Source: Oceanospirillaceae bacterium
Lineage (GTDB): Bacteria; Pseudomonadota; Gammaproteobacteria; Pseudomonadales; Balneatricaceae
Direction of reading: 5' to 3'
Assembly: GCA_003523085.1 (NCBI GenBank)
Contig: DPHD01000051.1
Location: forward strand, 1 to 27,741
DNA: 27,741 nucleotides
The notes under the pieces are model-generated. The model saw nothing but the letters and a program-made list of their open reading frames with translations. It was not told the DNA's origin and made no database searches. Position 1 is the stretch's first letter. Each line of letters begins with the position of its first letter. A program made the position numbers and the translations under genes. Of the stretch, positions 14,293-22,533 are shown piece by piece.

Positions 14293-14586
14293 ATGAGCAT
14301 CCGTCCTTTACAAGATCGTGTTGTTATTCGTCGTCAAGAAGAAGAAGCAACAAGTGCTGGTGGCATCGTGCTACCTGGTAGCGCTGCAGAAAAGCCTAAC
14401 CAAGGCGAAGTATTGGCAGTCGGCCCTGGCCGTATTACTACCAACGGCGAACAGCAAGCTATGAGCGTTAAGGTTGGCGACACAGTATTGTTTGGCCCTT
14501 ACGCAGGTAACAGCACCGCTAAGATCGACGGCGAAGAAGTGCTTATCGTTAGCGAAAGCGAAATTTACGGCATCCTTGAAGCCTAA
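14293..14586 (+). CDS. groES: Co-chaperonin GroES
   Basis: The 97-residue lid of the GroEL chaperonin. MSIRPLQDRVVIRRQEEE, TSAGGIVLPGSAAEKPNQG (the mobile loop contacting GroEL, with GGIVLPG) and the C-terminal EEVLIVSESEIYGILEA are all canonical, and length is standard. It is the first gene of the groES-groEL operon, 33 nt before groEL, downstream of the sigma-32-type promoter. Codon use (CTA Leu, GTT/GCT) differs from the surrounding genes, consistent with high expression. Confidence 0.99.
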   Translation: MSIRPLQDRVVIRRQEEEATSAGGIVLPGSAAEKPNQGEVLAVGPGRITTNGEQQAMSVKVGDTVLFGPYAGNSTAKIDGEEVLIVSESEIYGILEA

Positions 14587-14619
14587 TTTAACCTCATTAT
14601 TGATACAGGAATTTTTGAC

Positions 14620-16275
14620 ATGGCAGCTAAAGAAGTAAAATTTGGTGATTCGGCTCGTAGCCGTATGGTAAATGGCGTAAACATCCTAGCCGACGCCGTA
14701 AAAGTAACCTTAGGTCCTAAAGGCCGTAACGTTGTGCTAGACAAAGCCTTTGGCGCACCAACCATCACTAAAGATGGTGTGTCTGTGGCTAAAGAAATCG
14801 AACTAGCCGACAAGTTTGAAAACATGGGCGCACAAATGGTGAAGGAAGTTGCTTCCCAAGCTAACGATGTGGCCGGTGACGGAACCACGACTGCTACTGT
14901 TTTGGCTCAAGCCATTCTAAACGAAGGCCTAAAGGCTGTTGCCGCTGGCATGAACCCAATGGACCTTAAGCGCGGCATCGACAAAGCGTCTGCTGCTGTG
15001 GTTGCACAAATCGAAGAAATGGCTACACCATGTGCCGACACTAACGCCATCGCTCAAGTAGGTACCATCTCTGCTAACTCCGATAGCACTGTAGGCATGA
15101 TCATCGCTGAAGCGATGGAAAAAGTAGGCAAAGAAGGCGTCATCACTGTTGAAGAAGGTACTTCTCTACAGGACGAGCTAGACGTTGTAGAAGGCATGCA
15201 GTTTGACCGTGGTTACTTGTCACCGTACTTTGTAACTAACCAAGACAACATGACTGCTGAGTTGGAAATGCCTTTCTTACTGTTAGTAGACAAGAAGATC
15301 TCTAACATCCGTGACCTTCTTCCAATCTTGGAAGCGGTAGCTAAGGCTAGCCGTCCATTGTTGATCGTTGCTGAAGACGTTGAAGGCGAAGCCCTTGCAA
15401 CATTGGTTGTTAACAACATGCGCGGCATCGTTAAGGTTTGTGCTGTTAAGGCACCTGGTTTTGGCGATCGTCGTAAGGCGATGCTAGAAGATATCGCGGT
15501 ATTAACTGGCGGTACTGTAATTTCTGAAGAAATTGGTTTGTCCCTAGACACAGCCACCCTTGAGCAATTAGGCCAAGCTAAGCGTGTGACTATGTCTAAA
15601 GAAAACACCATCATCATCGACGGTGTTGGCGAAGCCTCTGCCATTGAAGGTCGTGTAACTGCGATCCGTGCACAAATTGGTGACACTTCTTCAGACTACG
15701 ACCGTGAGAAGCTTCAAGAGCGTGTTGCTAAGCTTGCAGGCGGCGTTGCCGTAATCAAGGTGGGTGCAGCCACAGAAGTAGAAATGAAAGAGAAGAAAGC
15801 TCGCGTAGAAGACGCATTGCACTCAACTCGTGCTGCTGTTGAAGAAGGTGTAGTACCAGGAGGCGGTGTTGCTCTTATCCGTGCTCTACAAGGTATTGAA
15901 GGTCTAGAAGGCGACAACGCTGACCAGACTGTTGGTATTAAAGTTGCCCTTAAGGCAATGGAAGCACCAATGCGTCAAATCACTAGCAACTCTGGCGACG
16001 AAGCCTCTGTTGTTGTAGACAAAGTTAAGGCTGGCACTGGTAACTTCGGTTACAACGCAGGTACTGGCGAATACGGCGACATGATCGACATGGGTATCCT
16101 AGATCCAGCCAAAGTGACACGTACTGCACTGCAAGCCGCAGCTTCCGTAGCTGGCATGATGATCACGACCGAATGTATGGTTGCTGATGCACCAGCAGAC
16201 GAAGCTGCTGGTGGCGGCATGCCAGACATGGGCGGCATGGGCGGCGGTATGGGCGGCATGGGCGGCATGATGTAA
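14620..16275 (+). CDS. groEL: Chaperonin GroEL
   Basis: A 551-residue ATP-dependent chaperonin that folds proteins as a 14-mer with GroES. Typical segments are MAAKEVKFGDSARSRM, NVVLDKAFGAPTITKDGVSV, the ATP-site motif GDGTTTATVL (D87), IAVLTGGTVISEE, and VVPGGGVALIRAL. The GGM-rich C-terminal tail (GGMPDMGGMGGGMGGM) is the usual group I cavity tail. AGGA at 14607-14610 precedes the ATG. It ends before a strong bidirectional terminator (16309-16341). A single complete copy is present in this window. Confidence 0.99.
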   Translation: MAAKEVKFGDSARSRMVNGVNILADAVKVTLGPKGRNVVLDKAFGAPTITKDGVSVAKEIELADKFENMGAQMVKEVASQANDVAGDGTTTATVLAQAILNEGLKAVAAGMNPMDLKRGIDKASAAVVAQIEEMATPCADTNAIAQVGTISANSDSTVGMIIAEAMEKVGKEGVITVEEGTSLQDELDVVEGMQFDRGYLSPYFVTNQDNMTAELEMPFLLLVDKKISNIRDLLPILEAVAKASRPLLIVAEDVEGEALATLVVNNMRGIVKVCAVKAPGFGDRRKAMLEDIAVLTGGTVISEEIGLSLDTATLEQLGQAKRVTMSKENTIIIDGVGEASAIEGRVTAIRAQIGDTSSDYDREKLQERVAKLAGGVAVIKVGAATEVEMKEKKARVEDALHSTRAAVEEGVVPGGGVALIRALQGIEGLEGDNADQTVGIKVALKAMEAPMRQITSNSGDEASVVVDKVKAGTGNFGYNAGTGEYGDMIDMGILDPAKVTRTALQAAASVAGMMITTECMVADAPADEAAGGGMPDMGGMGGGMGGMGGMM

Positions 16276-16308
16276 ATCATCCCCCAAGCTAACCACTAGC
16301 TTCTAAAA

Positions 16309-16341
16309 ACCCCCGCAGATTTCTGATCTGCGGGGGTTTTT
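16309..16341. terminator. Bidirectional intrinsic terminator between groEL and parE
   Basis: ACCCCCGCAGAT (16309-16320) and ATCTGCGGGGGT (16326-16337) form a 12-bp perfect GC-rich stem with a 5-nt loop TTCTG. A T-run follows on the plus strand (16336-16341), and an A-run (16305-16309) gives the T-run for the minus strand. It therefore ends groESL and the convergent parDE transcript. Confidence 0.92.
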
Positions 16342-16354
16342 GTTTTTATTGTGT

Positions 16355-16651
16355 TTAATCGTTTTTTAAATGCTCTGTTACATCTTGTCTGCCGATTATA
16401 TTCATAATCTCAGCAGTGTTGACATCAATACGATAATAAATATTGTCAGATCCGCAGGGGCTTCTACGGTAGCCTTGTTTAATATGATCGACCAACTGGT
16501 ATTGACAAGGGTTGTCTGCTATTTCTTTAAAGCGAATAAACAGTGCATCGAAGTATTTATCTGCCCGCTCTTCACCAAATTCAAACACACCACGCCGATA
16601 GATTCGTTTAAGGTCAGATTTCGCATCTTGGCTTAATCTATAGCTCCCCAT
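16355..16651 (-). CDS. parE: ParE/RelE family toxin
   Basis: A 98-residue toxin of the ParE/RelE superfamily. MGSYRLSQDAKSDLKRIYRR is the standard N-terminal helix-strand pattern, FGEERADKYFDALFIRF and IADNPCQYQLVDHI follow, and the C-terminal strands are RRSPCGSDNIYYRID and IMNIIGRQDVTEHL. ParE toxins poison DNA gyrase; RelE-type relatives cleave mRNA. The sequence favours ParE (catalytic RelE residues not evident). It overlaps the antitoxin gene by 14 nt and ends just before the bidirectional terminator. Confidence 0.9.
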   Translation of the reverse strand: MGSYRLSQDAKSDLKRIYRRGVFEFGEERADKYFDALFIRFKEIADNPCQYQLVDHIKQGYRRSPCGSDNIYYRIDVNTAEIMNIIGRQDVTEHLKND

Positions 16652-16895
16652 AAGCTCTCAGTTCGCTTTTGAATTCGTTTAACATTTCTTCTTTAACCTG
16701 ATTGGTGAAGCCACTTTGTTCGGCTTTGATCAGCTTAGATCGAATATAGCTAATTTCTTTGTTCTCTTGTTGGTCGCGCCTGATCAACTCACGGACATAT
16801 TCACTGTCAGTGGCATATTCACCAGATTTGATGCGTAGGCCAATATACTGATTGAGCGTTTCAGTGATTGAGTAGGTTTTTTTTACCATAGCCAT
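16638..16895 (-). CDS. parD: ParD/CopG-type ribbon-helix-helix antitoxin
   Basis: An 85-residue antitoxin. The N-terminal ribbon-helix-helix is visible in KKTYSITETLNQYIGLRI followed by ATDSEYVRELIRRDQQ, and the C-terminal part (EQSGFTNQVKEEMLNEFKSE) would bind the toxin. ATG 16895 is preferred to an upstream in-frame start at 16916 because AGGAG sits about 8 nt before it; the upstream start would be inside the operator palindrome. The operon is autoregulated in known relatives, which agrees with the palindrome at 16910-16944. Confidence 0.9.
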   Translation of the reverse strand: MAMVKKTYSITETLNQYIGLRIKSGEYATDSEYVRELIRRDQQENKEISYIRSKLIKAEQSGFTNQVKEEMLNEFKSELRAYGEL

Positions 16896-16909
16896 AATAG
16901 TTCTCCTAA

Positions 16910-16944
16910 CGACCAAAGGTATGAAATGTTCATACCTTTGGTCG
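16910..16944 (-). promoter_or_regulatory. Long perfect palindrome, parDE operator (and 5'-leader hairpin)
   Basis: CGACCAAAGGTATGAA (16910-16925) and its exact reverse complement (16929-16944) are separated by 3 nt. On the minus strand the TATACT -10 box (16950-16945) touches its left end, so transcription would start inside the palindrome, 14 nt before the antitoxin ATG at the other end. It can act as a repressor site for ParD and, in RNA, as a hairpin next to the ribosome site (AGGAG). Arms and adjacency are seen directly; binding is inferred from known ParD autoregulation. Confidence 0.75.
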
Positions 16945-17101
16945 AGTATAACGCAAACAAAAGCTAAGTTGAGTTTGTTTGTGCCAGTTGTCCTTATTCC
17001 TAGGTCCTATATCACAGATTTTAGGCGGTTTATTTGATGGCTAAAATTAGTAAATGTGGTTATATTGAGCGTCTCGATTTAGGGCATAAAAGGACATAGT
17101 G

Positions 17102-18019
17102 ATGATCGAAATCAGCAACTTGGGCAAACAGTATGCCAGTGGTTTTGTGGCGCTGGATAACGTTAGTCTGAGTGTTAAAAAAGGCGAAATATTGGCTTTG
17201 TTAGGCCCCAATGGCGCCGGTAAAACCACGCTTATTTCTGCAGTGTGCGGCATTGTAAATCCCACCTCTGGCTCGGTGACCGTGGGCGGTTTTGACATTA
17301 TTAAAGACTACCGTAAAACCCGCAGTCTCATTGGCTTAGTGCCGCAAGAACTCACCACCGATGCATTTGAAACGCCGTGGGACAACTTAACCTTTAGCCG
17401 TGGCTTGTTTGGCTTGCCCAAAAACCCTCAAATGGTGGAAAAAGTATTAAAAGATTTGTCTTTATGGGATAAGAAAGACGAGCGTATTATGGCCTTATCT
17501 GGCGGTATGAAGCGCCGTTTGCTGATCGGCAAAGCCCTGGTGCACGAACCGCAGGTGTTGTTCTTAGACGAGCCTACGGCCGGTGTAGACGTGGCCTTGC
17601 GGCAAGACATGTGGCGCATGGTGGATGAGCTGCGTAATCAGGGGGTCACCATTGTGCTCACCACCCATTATATTGAAGAAGCCGAAGCCATTGCTGACCG
17701 TATCGGTGTCATCAGTGGCGGTAAGTTATTGCTGGTGGAAGACAAGGCAACACTGATGGCGCGTATGGGCCAAAAGCAACTCAAAGTAGAGTTAATGGAC
17801 AAACTAGAGGCGTTGCCCCAGGTGCTCGAAGAGCAAGGTTTCCGTTTGGCCGACGATGGTCTTAGTATTGTGTACCACTACGACAAAGATGCAGAAGAAA
17901 TAGATATTGGTGGTTTGTTACAAGCGGTCACCAGCGCTGGGCTGGGTGTGAAAGACATCCACACACAACAAAGCAGCTTAGAAGAAATATTTGTAGACCT
18001 AGTGGAGGATGCAGCATGA
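17102..18019 (+). CDS. ABC-2 type transporter ATP-binding protein
   Basis: A 305-residue ATPase: Walker A GPNGAGKTTL (from about residue 37), signature LSGGMKRRLL, Walker B VLFLDEPTAGVD and the switch His in LTTHYIEEAEAI. The C-terminal extension (residues 220-305, LEALPQVLEEQGFRLADDG) is typical of YadG/CcmA-like drug or polysaccharide exporters of the ABC-2 class. ATG 17102 is used rather than the adjacent in-frame GTG at 17099; AAAAGGA lies 8-9 nt upstream. The stop overlaps the permease ATG by 4 nt. A possible extended -10 (TGGTTATAT, 17057-17065) precedes it. Confidence 0.9.
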   Translation: MIEISNLGKQYASGFVALDNVSLSVKKGEILALLGPNGAGKTTLISAVCGIVNPTSGSVTVGGFDIIKDYRKTRSLIGLVPQELTTDAFETPWDNLTFSRGLFGLPKNPQMVEKVLKDLSLWDKKDERIMALSGGMKRRLLIGKALVHEPQVLFLDEPTAGVDVALRQDMWRMVDELRNQGVTIVLTTHYIEEAEAIADRIGVISGGKLLLVEDKATLMARMGQKQLKVELMDKLEALPQVLEEQGFRLADDGLSIVYHYDKDAEEIDIGGLLQAVTSAGLGVKDIHTQQSSLEEIFVDLVEDAA

Positions 18020-18777
18020 ATGTAAGAGCCATGTGGGCCATTTATTCGTTTGAAATGTCGCGTACTAAACGCACAGTGACTCAAAGTATCGTGTCGCCAG
18101 TATTGTCTACCGTGCTTTATTTTGTGGTGTTTGGTGGCGCTATTGGCTCACGTATTGAATCCGTAGACGGCATTAGTTACGGTGCCTTTATCGTGCCGGG
18201 CCTTATTATGTTATCCATAATGACCCAAAGTCTATCTAACGCCTCTTTTGGTATCTATTTTCCACGCTTTTCGGGCACCATCTACGAAGTACTTTCTGCC
18301 CCCGTTTCTTTTTGGGAAGCTACCGTAGGTTATGTGGGTGCGGCAGCGACAAAGTCGCTGATCATTGGTTTAATTATCCTTGCCACGGCAGGTTTTTTTG
18401 TACCGATTCAGATCGCTCACCCGTTTTGGATGTTGGCATTTCTGATATTAACCACCATTACCTTTAGCTTGTTTGGTTTTCTGATCGGTATTTGGGCCGA
18501 TGGCTTTGAAAAGCTGCAACTCATCCCGCTGCTGGTGGTGACGCCAATGGTGTTTTTAGGCGGTGCGTTTTACTCGATTGACATGCTGCCTAGCGCTTGG
18601 CAAACGGTGACCATGTTTAACCCGGTGGTGTATCTGATTAGTGGCTTTCGCTGGAGTTTTTACGAAATTTCCGACGTCAGTGTGGGGGTTAGTTTGGGCA
18701 TGGTGATGTTGTTCATGGGTATTTGTTTGGCCCTGATCGGCTGGATCTTTAAAACCGGCTACCGACTCAAACAGTAG
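18016..18777 (+). CDS. ABC-2 type transporter permease
   Basis: A 253-residue inner-membrane permease with six hydrophobic segments, such as QSIVSPVLSTVLYFVVFGGAIG, YGAFIVPGLIMLSIMTQS and LIIGLIILATAGFFVP. MVFLGGAFYSIDMLP and FNPVVYLISGFRW are hallmark ABC-2/YadH-like sequences. It forms a two-component exporter with the preceding ATPase, whose stop overlaps its ATG. The substrate is unknown; YadH-type relatives are uncharacterised. Confidence 0.9.
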   Translation: MNVRAMWAIYSFEMSRTKRTVTQSIVSPVLSTVLYFVVFGGAIGSRIESVDGISYGAFIVPGLIMLSIMTQSLSNASFGIYFPRFSGTIYEVLSAPVSFWEATVGYVGAAATKSLIIGLIILATAGFFVPIQIAHPFWMLAFLILTTITFSLFGFLIGIWADGFEKLQLIPLLVVTPMVFLGGAFYSIDMLPSAWQTVTMFNPVVYLISGFRWSFYEISDVSVGVSLGMVMLFMGICLALIGWIFKTGYRLKQ

Positions 18778-18824
18778 TGAGTGGTTGTGCTTGGCTCAAT
18801 AAAATTGAATTAAATTAACCATAG

Positions 18825-19739
18825 GTGTCACATCCATTGAACAACAGTATAAATAACCGTAAGGGCATCTTTTTAATGCTTGCCGCGATGGCGGGCTTTA
18901 CCCTAGAAGACGCCTTCATTAAGCAGCTTTCTAGCACCGTTTCCATTGGTCAAATTTTGATGGTTGTGGGTTTTTTTGGTGCGGTTATTTTTGCTCTTTT
19001 GGCATTGACCCGAGGGCGTAAAATATTTGTGCCCAGCGTTTGGACACGGGCCACGATTGCGCGCATGATTGCAGAAACCGTTGCCGCCGTGGCGTTTGTG
19101 ACATCCTTGTCCCTGGTGCCACTATCAACAGTGGCGGCCGTGTTTCAAGTCACGCCTTTAACCATTACCATGGGCGCGGCGTTATTCTTAGGTGAACGAG
19201 TGGGCTGGCGCCGGTGGACTGCCGTTGGGGTGGGTTTTAGTGGTGTGTTACTGATTATAAGGCCTGGACTGACGGGCTTTGACCCTTCGGTTTTGTGGGT
19301 GTTGGTGGCCGTTGTGGGCGTTGCCGTTAGAGATTTGGTGACTCGCGCTATTCCTAAGACGGTTGAATCGTCCATCATTTCTTTTCAAGCCTTCGCGTCC
19401 CTGGCTGTTACTGGCGCATTAATGCTCTGGGTAAGCCCCCAAGGTGTTGCCCCTATTTTGGGTAAAGAATTAGTTTATTTTGGCTGTGCTATCGTTTTTA
19501 GTGTGGCGGGGTATTATGCCATTGTGGCGGCAATGCGAGTGGGGGATGCCTCTGTGGTGTCTTCTTTTAGGTATACAAGACTACTGTTCTCGCTGCTGGT
19601 GGGAGTGTTTGTATTCAACGAAAGCGTGGATATGCCGACCCTCGTTGGGTCTGGGATCATTATAGCCACAGGCTTGTATACGTTTGTAAGGGAGCATCGC
19701 GTGGTTACCGATAGGCGAGAATACGGCAGCCCGTTATAG
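18825..19739 (+). CDS. DMT superfamily (EamA) transporter
   Basis: A 304-residue protein with about ten membrane helices. Repeat 1 includes GIFLMLAAMAGFTLEDAFIKQLS, and LSTVAAVFQVTPLTITMGAALFLGERVG is the typical end of an EamA repeat; repeat 2 ends FNESVDMPTLVGSGIIIATGLY. The outermost start is the GTG at 18825; a TTG at 18837 has a better spaced AGGTG (18823-18827, 9 nt away) and could be the real start. It stands alone 47 nt after the ABC permease. The substrate is not predictable; the family covers amino acid, nucleotide-sugar and drug exporters. Confidence 0.82.
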   Translation: MSHPLNNSINNRKGIFLMLAAMAGFTLEDAFIKQLSSTVSIGQILMVVGFFGAVIFALLALTRGRKIFVPSVWTRATIARMIAETVAAVAFVTSLSLVPLSTVAAVFQVTPLTITMGAALFLGERVGWRRWTAVGVGFSGVLLIIRPGLTGFDPSVLWVLVAVVGVAVRDLVTRAIPKTVESSIISFQAFASLAVTGALMLWVSPQGVAPILGKELVYFGCAIVFSVAGYYAIVAAMRVGDASVVSSFRYTRLLFSLLVGVFVFNESVDMPTLVGSGIIIATGLYTFVREHRVVTDRREYGSPL

Positions 19740-19807
19740 GTCAGAATTAGATACCTGTCAAAACAACACCTTCGCTAATTTAGTTTAATTTCCCACACGG
19801 ATAAATC

Positions 19808-20467
19808 ATGTTTAATACTTGTATCAAAGACACCTTTCGGTTTTTCTTCACTCACTGGTGGGTGTTGGCGGTTATAGTTGTACCGCTAAACTTAATGGGA
19901 GAACTAGTACGCGGCGTATTGGCACCAACCAGCGTTGATGCTGCTCAGGTTGGTAACTTTGGAATATATTTCGTGGTGGTAATGTTAGTGTCTATTGCAG
20001 CGAGCATCGCAACTATCCAGTATATTCATGCCACGGTGCAGTCGTCACGTCTGTCGGTAACGCAAACATGGCTCCTGGCAGCTAATAACTTCCCTGGTTA
20101 CCTAGTGTTAAGTTTGTTGTCTGTGTTGGCCGTTGTGGCGGGCTTGGTGGCATTTATTGTTCCTGGCATTGTGGTGTTGGTGCGTATATCGTTAGCGCCC
20201 TATGTCTTTCTTTTAGAAAAACGAAGTGCCAAAGAATCGATTAAGCACAGTTGGGAATTAACCCGAGGTCACTTTGGTACGCTGTTTTTAGGCACTATTG
20301 TATTAGCCATACCCGGTATATTGTTTAGTTTTTTGATTACAAGCAGCAGTGACTTAACGGCCTCAAATGTACAGGTGGCCATTATCAGCTCGATTGAAAT
20401 GTGGTTAGGGGTACTGTTCACTGTGTTCTATTTTCGAGTATATACCTATCTAAATAGCCAGCGTTAG
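19808..20467 (+). CDS. yciC: YciC family (UPF0259) membrane protein
   Basis: A 219-residue protein with an N-terminal cytoplasmic helix (MFNTCIKDTFRFFFTHWW) and about six membrane helices. LEKRSAKESIKHSWELTRGHFGTLFLG is the conserved YciC signature, with E and H positions characteristic of the family. Function is unknown in E. coli too. yciB and a yciI-like gene lie about 4 kb away in this window, as scattered members of the E. coli yci neighbourhood. Its stop overlaps the stop of the convergent GDYXXLXY gene by 4 nt. The start has ACGGAT upstream. Confidence 0.85.
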   Translation: MFNTCIKDTFRFFFTHWWVLAVIVVPLNLMGELVRGVLAPTSVDAAQVGNFGIYFVVVMLVSIAASIATIQYIHATVQSSRLSVTQTWLLAANNFPGYLVLSLLSVLAVVAGLVAFIVPGIVVLVRISLAPYVFLLEKRSAKESIKHSWELTRGHFGTLFLGTIVLAIPGILFSFLITSSSDLTASNVQVAIISSIEMWLGVLFTVFYFRVYTYLNSQR

Positions 20468-20988
20468 TTGCTAACGATGCCTTTAAGCCGAGCGCGGCCA
20501 TCGGTGTAGAGCATGATCACCGCTTTGTGGGGGTGGTTAAGCTGCTCTTCTAGGGCCATGGCTTTGTCTTTAGGCGCAAAATACGCTTCGATGCCGTAAG
20601 TTACGTCGATCATGGGTGCCCCTTGGCGGTGCCAGTTTTTGCCAGTTCTACCACGAATAAATAAGCCGCTAGTAGGCGCTTCTTTGTAGATGCCAGTGCC
20701 AACCCATAGGCCGGTTTCCGCTGCTGGCTCTAAGCTGATATACACCACGCGTCCTTTAGCAATGGGCTGACCATCCTGCCATGCTTGGGGCACTGCTTGT
20801 TGGTTTATGTGGTAGGACAATAGTGCGTAGTTACCACGAAACAAAGAACGGGGATCTACGGGCTTTGTCGCTAAAGAAATTTCGCTGCCAAACCACAAAG
20901 GTAATTGGGCGTTAATATACATGCCTACTAATACACACAGCTGGAAGGTTATTGCAAATATTAGGCCAACCGTTAGGCGCTTATGCAT
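20464..20988 (-). CDS. GDYXXLXY domain protein, membrane anchored
   Basis: A 174-residue protein with one N-terminal helix (LTVGLIFAITFQLCVLVGMYI) and an extracytoplasmic domain. The family motif is FRGNYALLSYHI, so the name-giving Asp of GDY is Asn here. Further conserved stretches are KPVDPRSLFRG and GLFIRGRTGK. These proteins normally follow a DUF2157/DUF4401 membrane protein and overlap it, as here (8-nt overlap with the upstream gene). Function is unknown. The C-terminal end overlaps the convergent yciC gene by 4 nt. Confidence 0.85.
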   Translation of the reverse strand: MHKRLTVGLIFAITFQLCVLVGMYINAQLPLWFGSEISLATKPVDPRSLFRGNYALLSYHINQQAVPQAWQDGQPIAKGRVVYISLEPAAETGLWVGTGIYKEAPTSGLFIRGRTGKNWHRQGAPMIDVTYGIEAYFAPKDKAMALEEQLNHPHKAVIMLYTDGRARLKGIVSN

Positions 20989-22306
20989 TAGCTTCGGCCT
21001 CCTTGTCGTTGGTTTTCATGTTATGGATTTGCCAGTATTTAGCGGCAGACAGGAGGATGATAGCAAACACAAAAAACAACACGGCGGCGCCGATATAGCC
21101 GCCCACTAAATCAAAATAGCGGGCCAATGCGGTAGCCAATAAGGTAACTAATCCCAAGAAGAAGTAATGTGATTTGCCGCTGTTGATGGCGTTATAGATG
21201 AGGTAAATACCACTGCCTAACAAAACCAAGTTAACTAACCAGCTGGTTGCCGTTACACCGTAGTCTTGTGGGCCTAATGCTAACAATGCTGTGCCTGCAG
21301 CCAGCAGTGTATACATACCCATCATGTGTAATAACAAGCCAGAACGCCAAGCTATAGCCGTTGTTATGCTTATTGCTAAGCTGGTAATAAGCAACATGGA
21401 GGTGACATGGTCCCACTGGGCTGAAGCAATTTCATCGAGAGCGTCGGTAAAGCTCAGCACAAACAAAAAGATCAAACCAAAACGCAGACACCAAATGTCG
21501 ATTAGGCCAGCGTAATCTTTAACGTCACTTGAGTCTTTATATTGGAGGCTGCGGCTGATTACAAATAACAGCATGAACACGGCTACAGTGACGATGGTTT
21601 GCTCAATGTGACCCTCTATCAGAGACCCAGTACTCCATAGCGCCATCAAGCTAAATTCGATCCAAGCCACGCTACAAATAAGCAAGGTTAGCAGTAAAGA
21701 GATGCTCCTTGGTCCTGTTATTAATAACCAGAAACCGCATAACAAAAATAGGCCAGCGCTGGCGGGGTAAATGCCATGGTCTATTTCTAATAAGAACCAA
21801 ATGGCTGCCAAGATCAAGGTTTGGATCATCAGCAATGGGTTCTTTAACAGCAATGCCCACGGTAAACAGCCCAGTGCCCACCAAAATACCCCATCTGGCA
21901 TGTGTTCACCGAGGTGGTATATTTGCGCAATGAGAATAATGGAGGCGCCATAGGCAAAATTACCTAACAATGCTAAGCCTGCGCTGGCGTGGTGTTGGGC
22001 TACACGGTATTTCCATAATGCAGCGACCTGAATGGCTGCAGTAAGGGCAATTAAGCCTCCCATGCGTAAACCGCGAGGCATGGCGTCCCAGTTTTCTCCC
22101 ACCAGCACGATCAGGGCTAAACCGAGGAACAGCATGCCAAACAGCTGCAGCAGTCGGTAACCGATAGAACTTCTATCGGATGGCGGGTAACTGGTGCCGT
22201 AACGGGCACAAATGGCTTGTGCTTGGTCTGCACGGATGACATCTTGCTGTACCCATTCTTCAACTTCGTGGGCAAGGTCTTGTTTTAACAAACGAATTAA
22301 ACGCAT
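20981..22306 (-). CDS. DUF2157 multi-helix membrane protein
   Basis: A 441-residue protein. The N-terminal cytoplasmic DUF2157 domain (residues 1-60, LAHEVEEWVQQDVIRADQAQAICARYG) is followed by about 12 predicted membrane helices, for example LLQLFGMLFLGLALIVLVGENW and IYPASAGLFLLCGFWLLITG. No transport motif is recognisable. It is paired with the GDYXXLXY gene by an 8-nt overlap, a conserved partnership of unknown function. The ribosome site AAAGG lies about 10 nt before the ATG. It begins 26 nt after the small 66-residue gene of the same strand. Confidence 0.85.
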   Translation of the reverse strand: MRLIRLLKQDLAHEVEEWVQQDVIRADQAQAICARYGTSYPPSDRSSIGYRLLQLFGMLFLGLALIVLVGENWDAMPRGLRMGGLIALTAAIQVAALWKYRVAQHHASAGLALLGNFAYGASIILIAQIYHLGEHMPDGVFWWALGCLPWALLLKNPLLMIQTLILAAIWFLLEIDHGIYPASAGLFLLCGFWLLITGPRSISLLLTLLICSVAWIEFSLMALWSTGSLIEGHIEQTIVTVAVFMLLFVISRSLQYKDSSDVKDYAGLIDIWCLRFGLIFLFVLSFTDALDEIASAQWDHVTSMLLITSLAISITTAIAWRSGLLLHMMGMYTLLAAGTALLALGPQDYGVTATSWLVNLVLLGSGIYLIYNAINSGKSHYFFLGLVTLLATALARYFDLVGGYIGAAVLFFVFAIILLSAAKYWQIHNMKTNDKEAEANA

Positions 22307-22332
22307 TCATTTCAGCCTTTTTCAGTGAGCCC

Positions 22333-22533
22333 TTACTCAGGCATAAGCAACTCGTGACCGACGACTTCGTCCATGAAGCCATAGGGCACCCTATAGGTTT
22401 TGCCCTCTAACTTAATTAAAGCATAGTCTTTGCACATTTTGACCACGGTGCAATTAACAATATTGCCCCTGTCGTTAACTCGCACAATATTGTAGTTGTG
22501 TAACGACAGGCTGGCAGTAGTGGCATGGGTCAT
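22333..22533 (-). CDS. Unknown 66-residue protein, SH3/KOW-like beta pattern
   Basis: The ORF starts directly after the thioesterase stop (TAA then ATG, zero spacing), which strongly suggests translational coupling. The 66 residues include IVRVNDRGNIVNCTVVKMC and YALIKLEGKTYRVPYGFM, an alternating pattern like a small beta barrel of the KOW/SH3 kind. There is no signal peptide and no membrane segment. I recognise no family. Codon use looks like that of its neighbours. The call as a real gene rests on position and on the regular amphipathic pattern, so moderate certainty. Confidence 0.6.
   Translation of the reverse strand: MTHATTASLSLHNYNIVRVNDRGNIVNCTVVKMCKDYALIKLEGKTYRVPYGFMDEVVGHELLMPE

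Noticed and set aside
15213..15686. 157-codon antisense open frame in groEL
   Set aside because: Arises from the codon structure of groEL; no ribosome site and no recognisable protein.
16954..16981. CAAACAAA/TTTGTTTG inverted repeat between parD and the ABC genes
   Set aside because: AT-rich 8-bp arms with a 12-nt loop; likely chance, and it does not coincide with a clear promoter.
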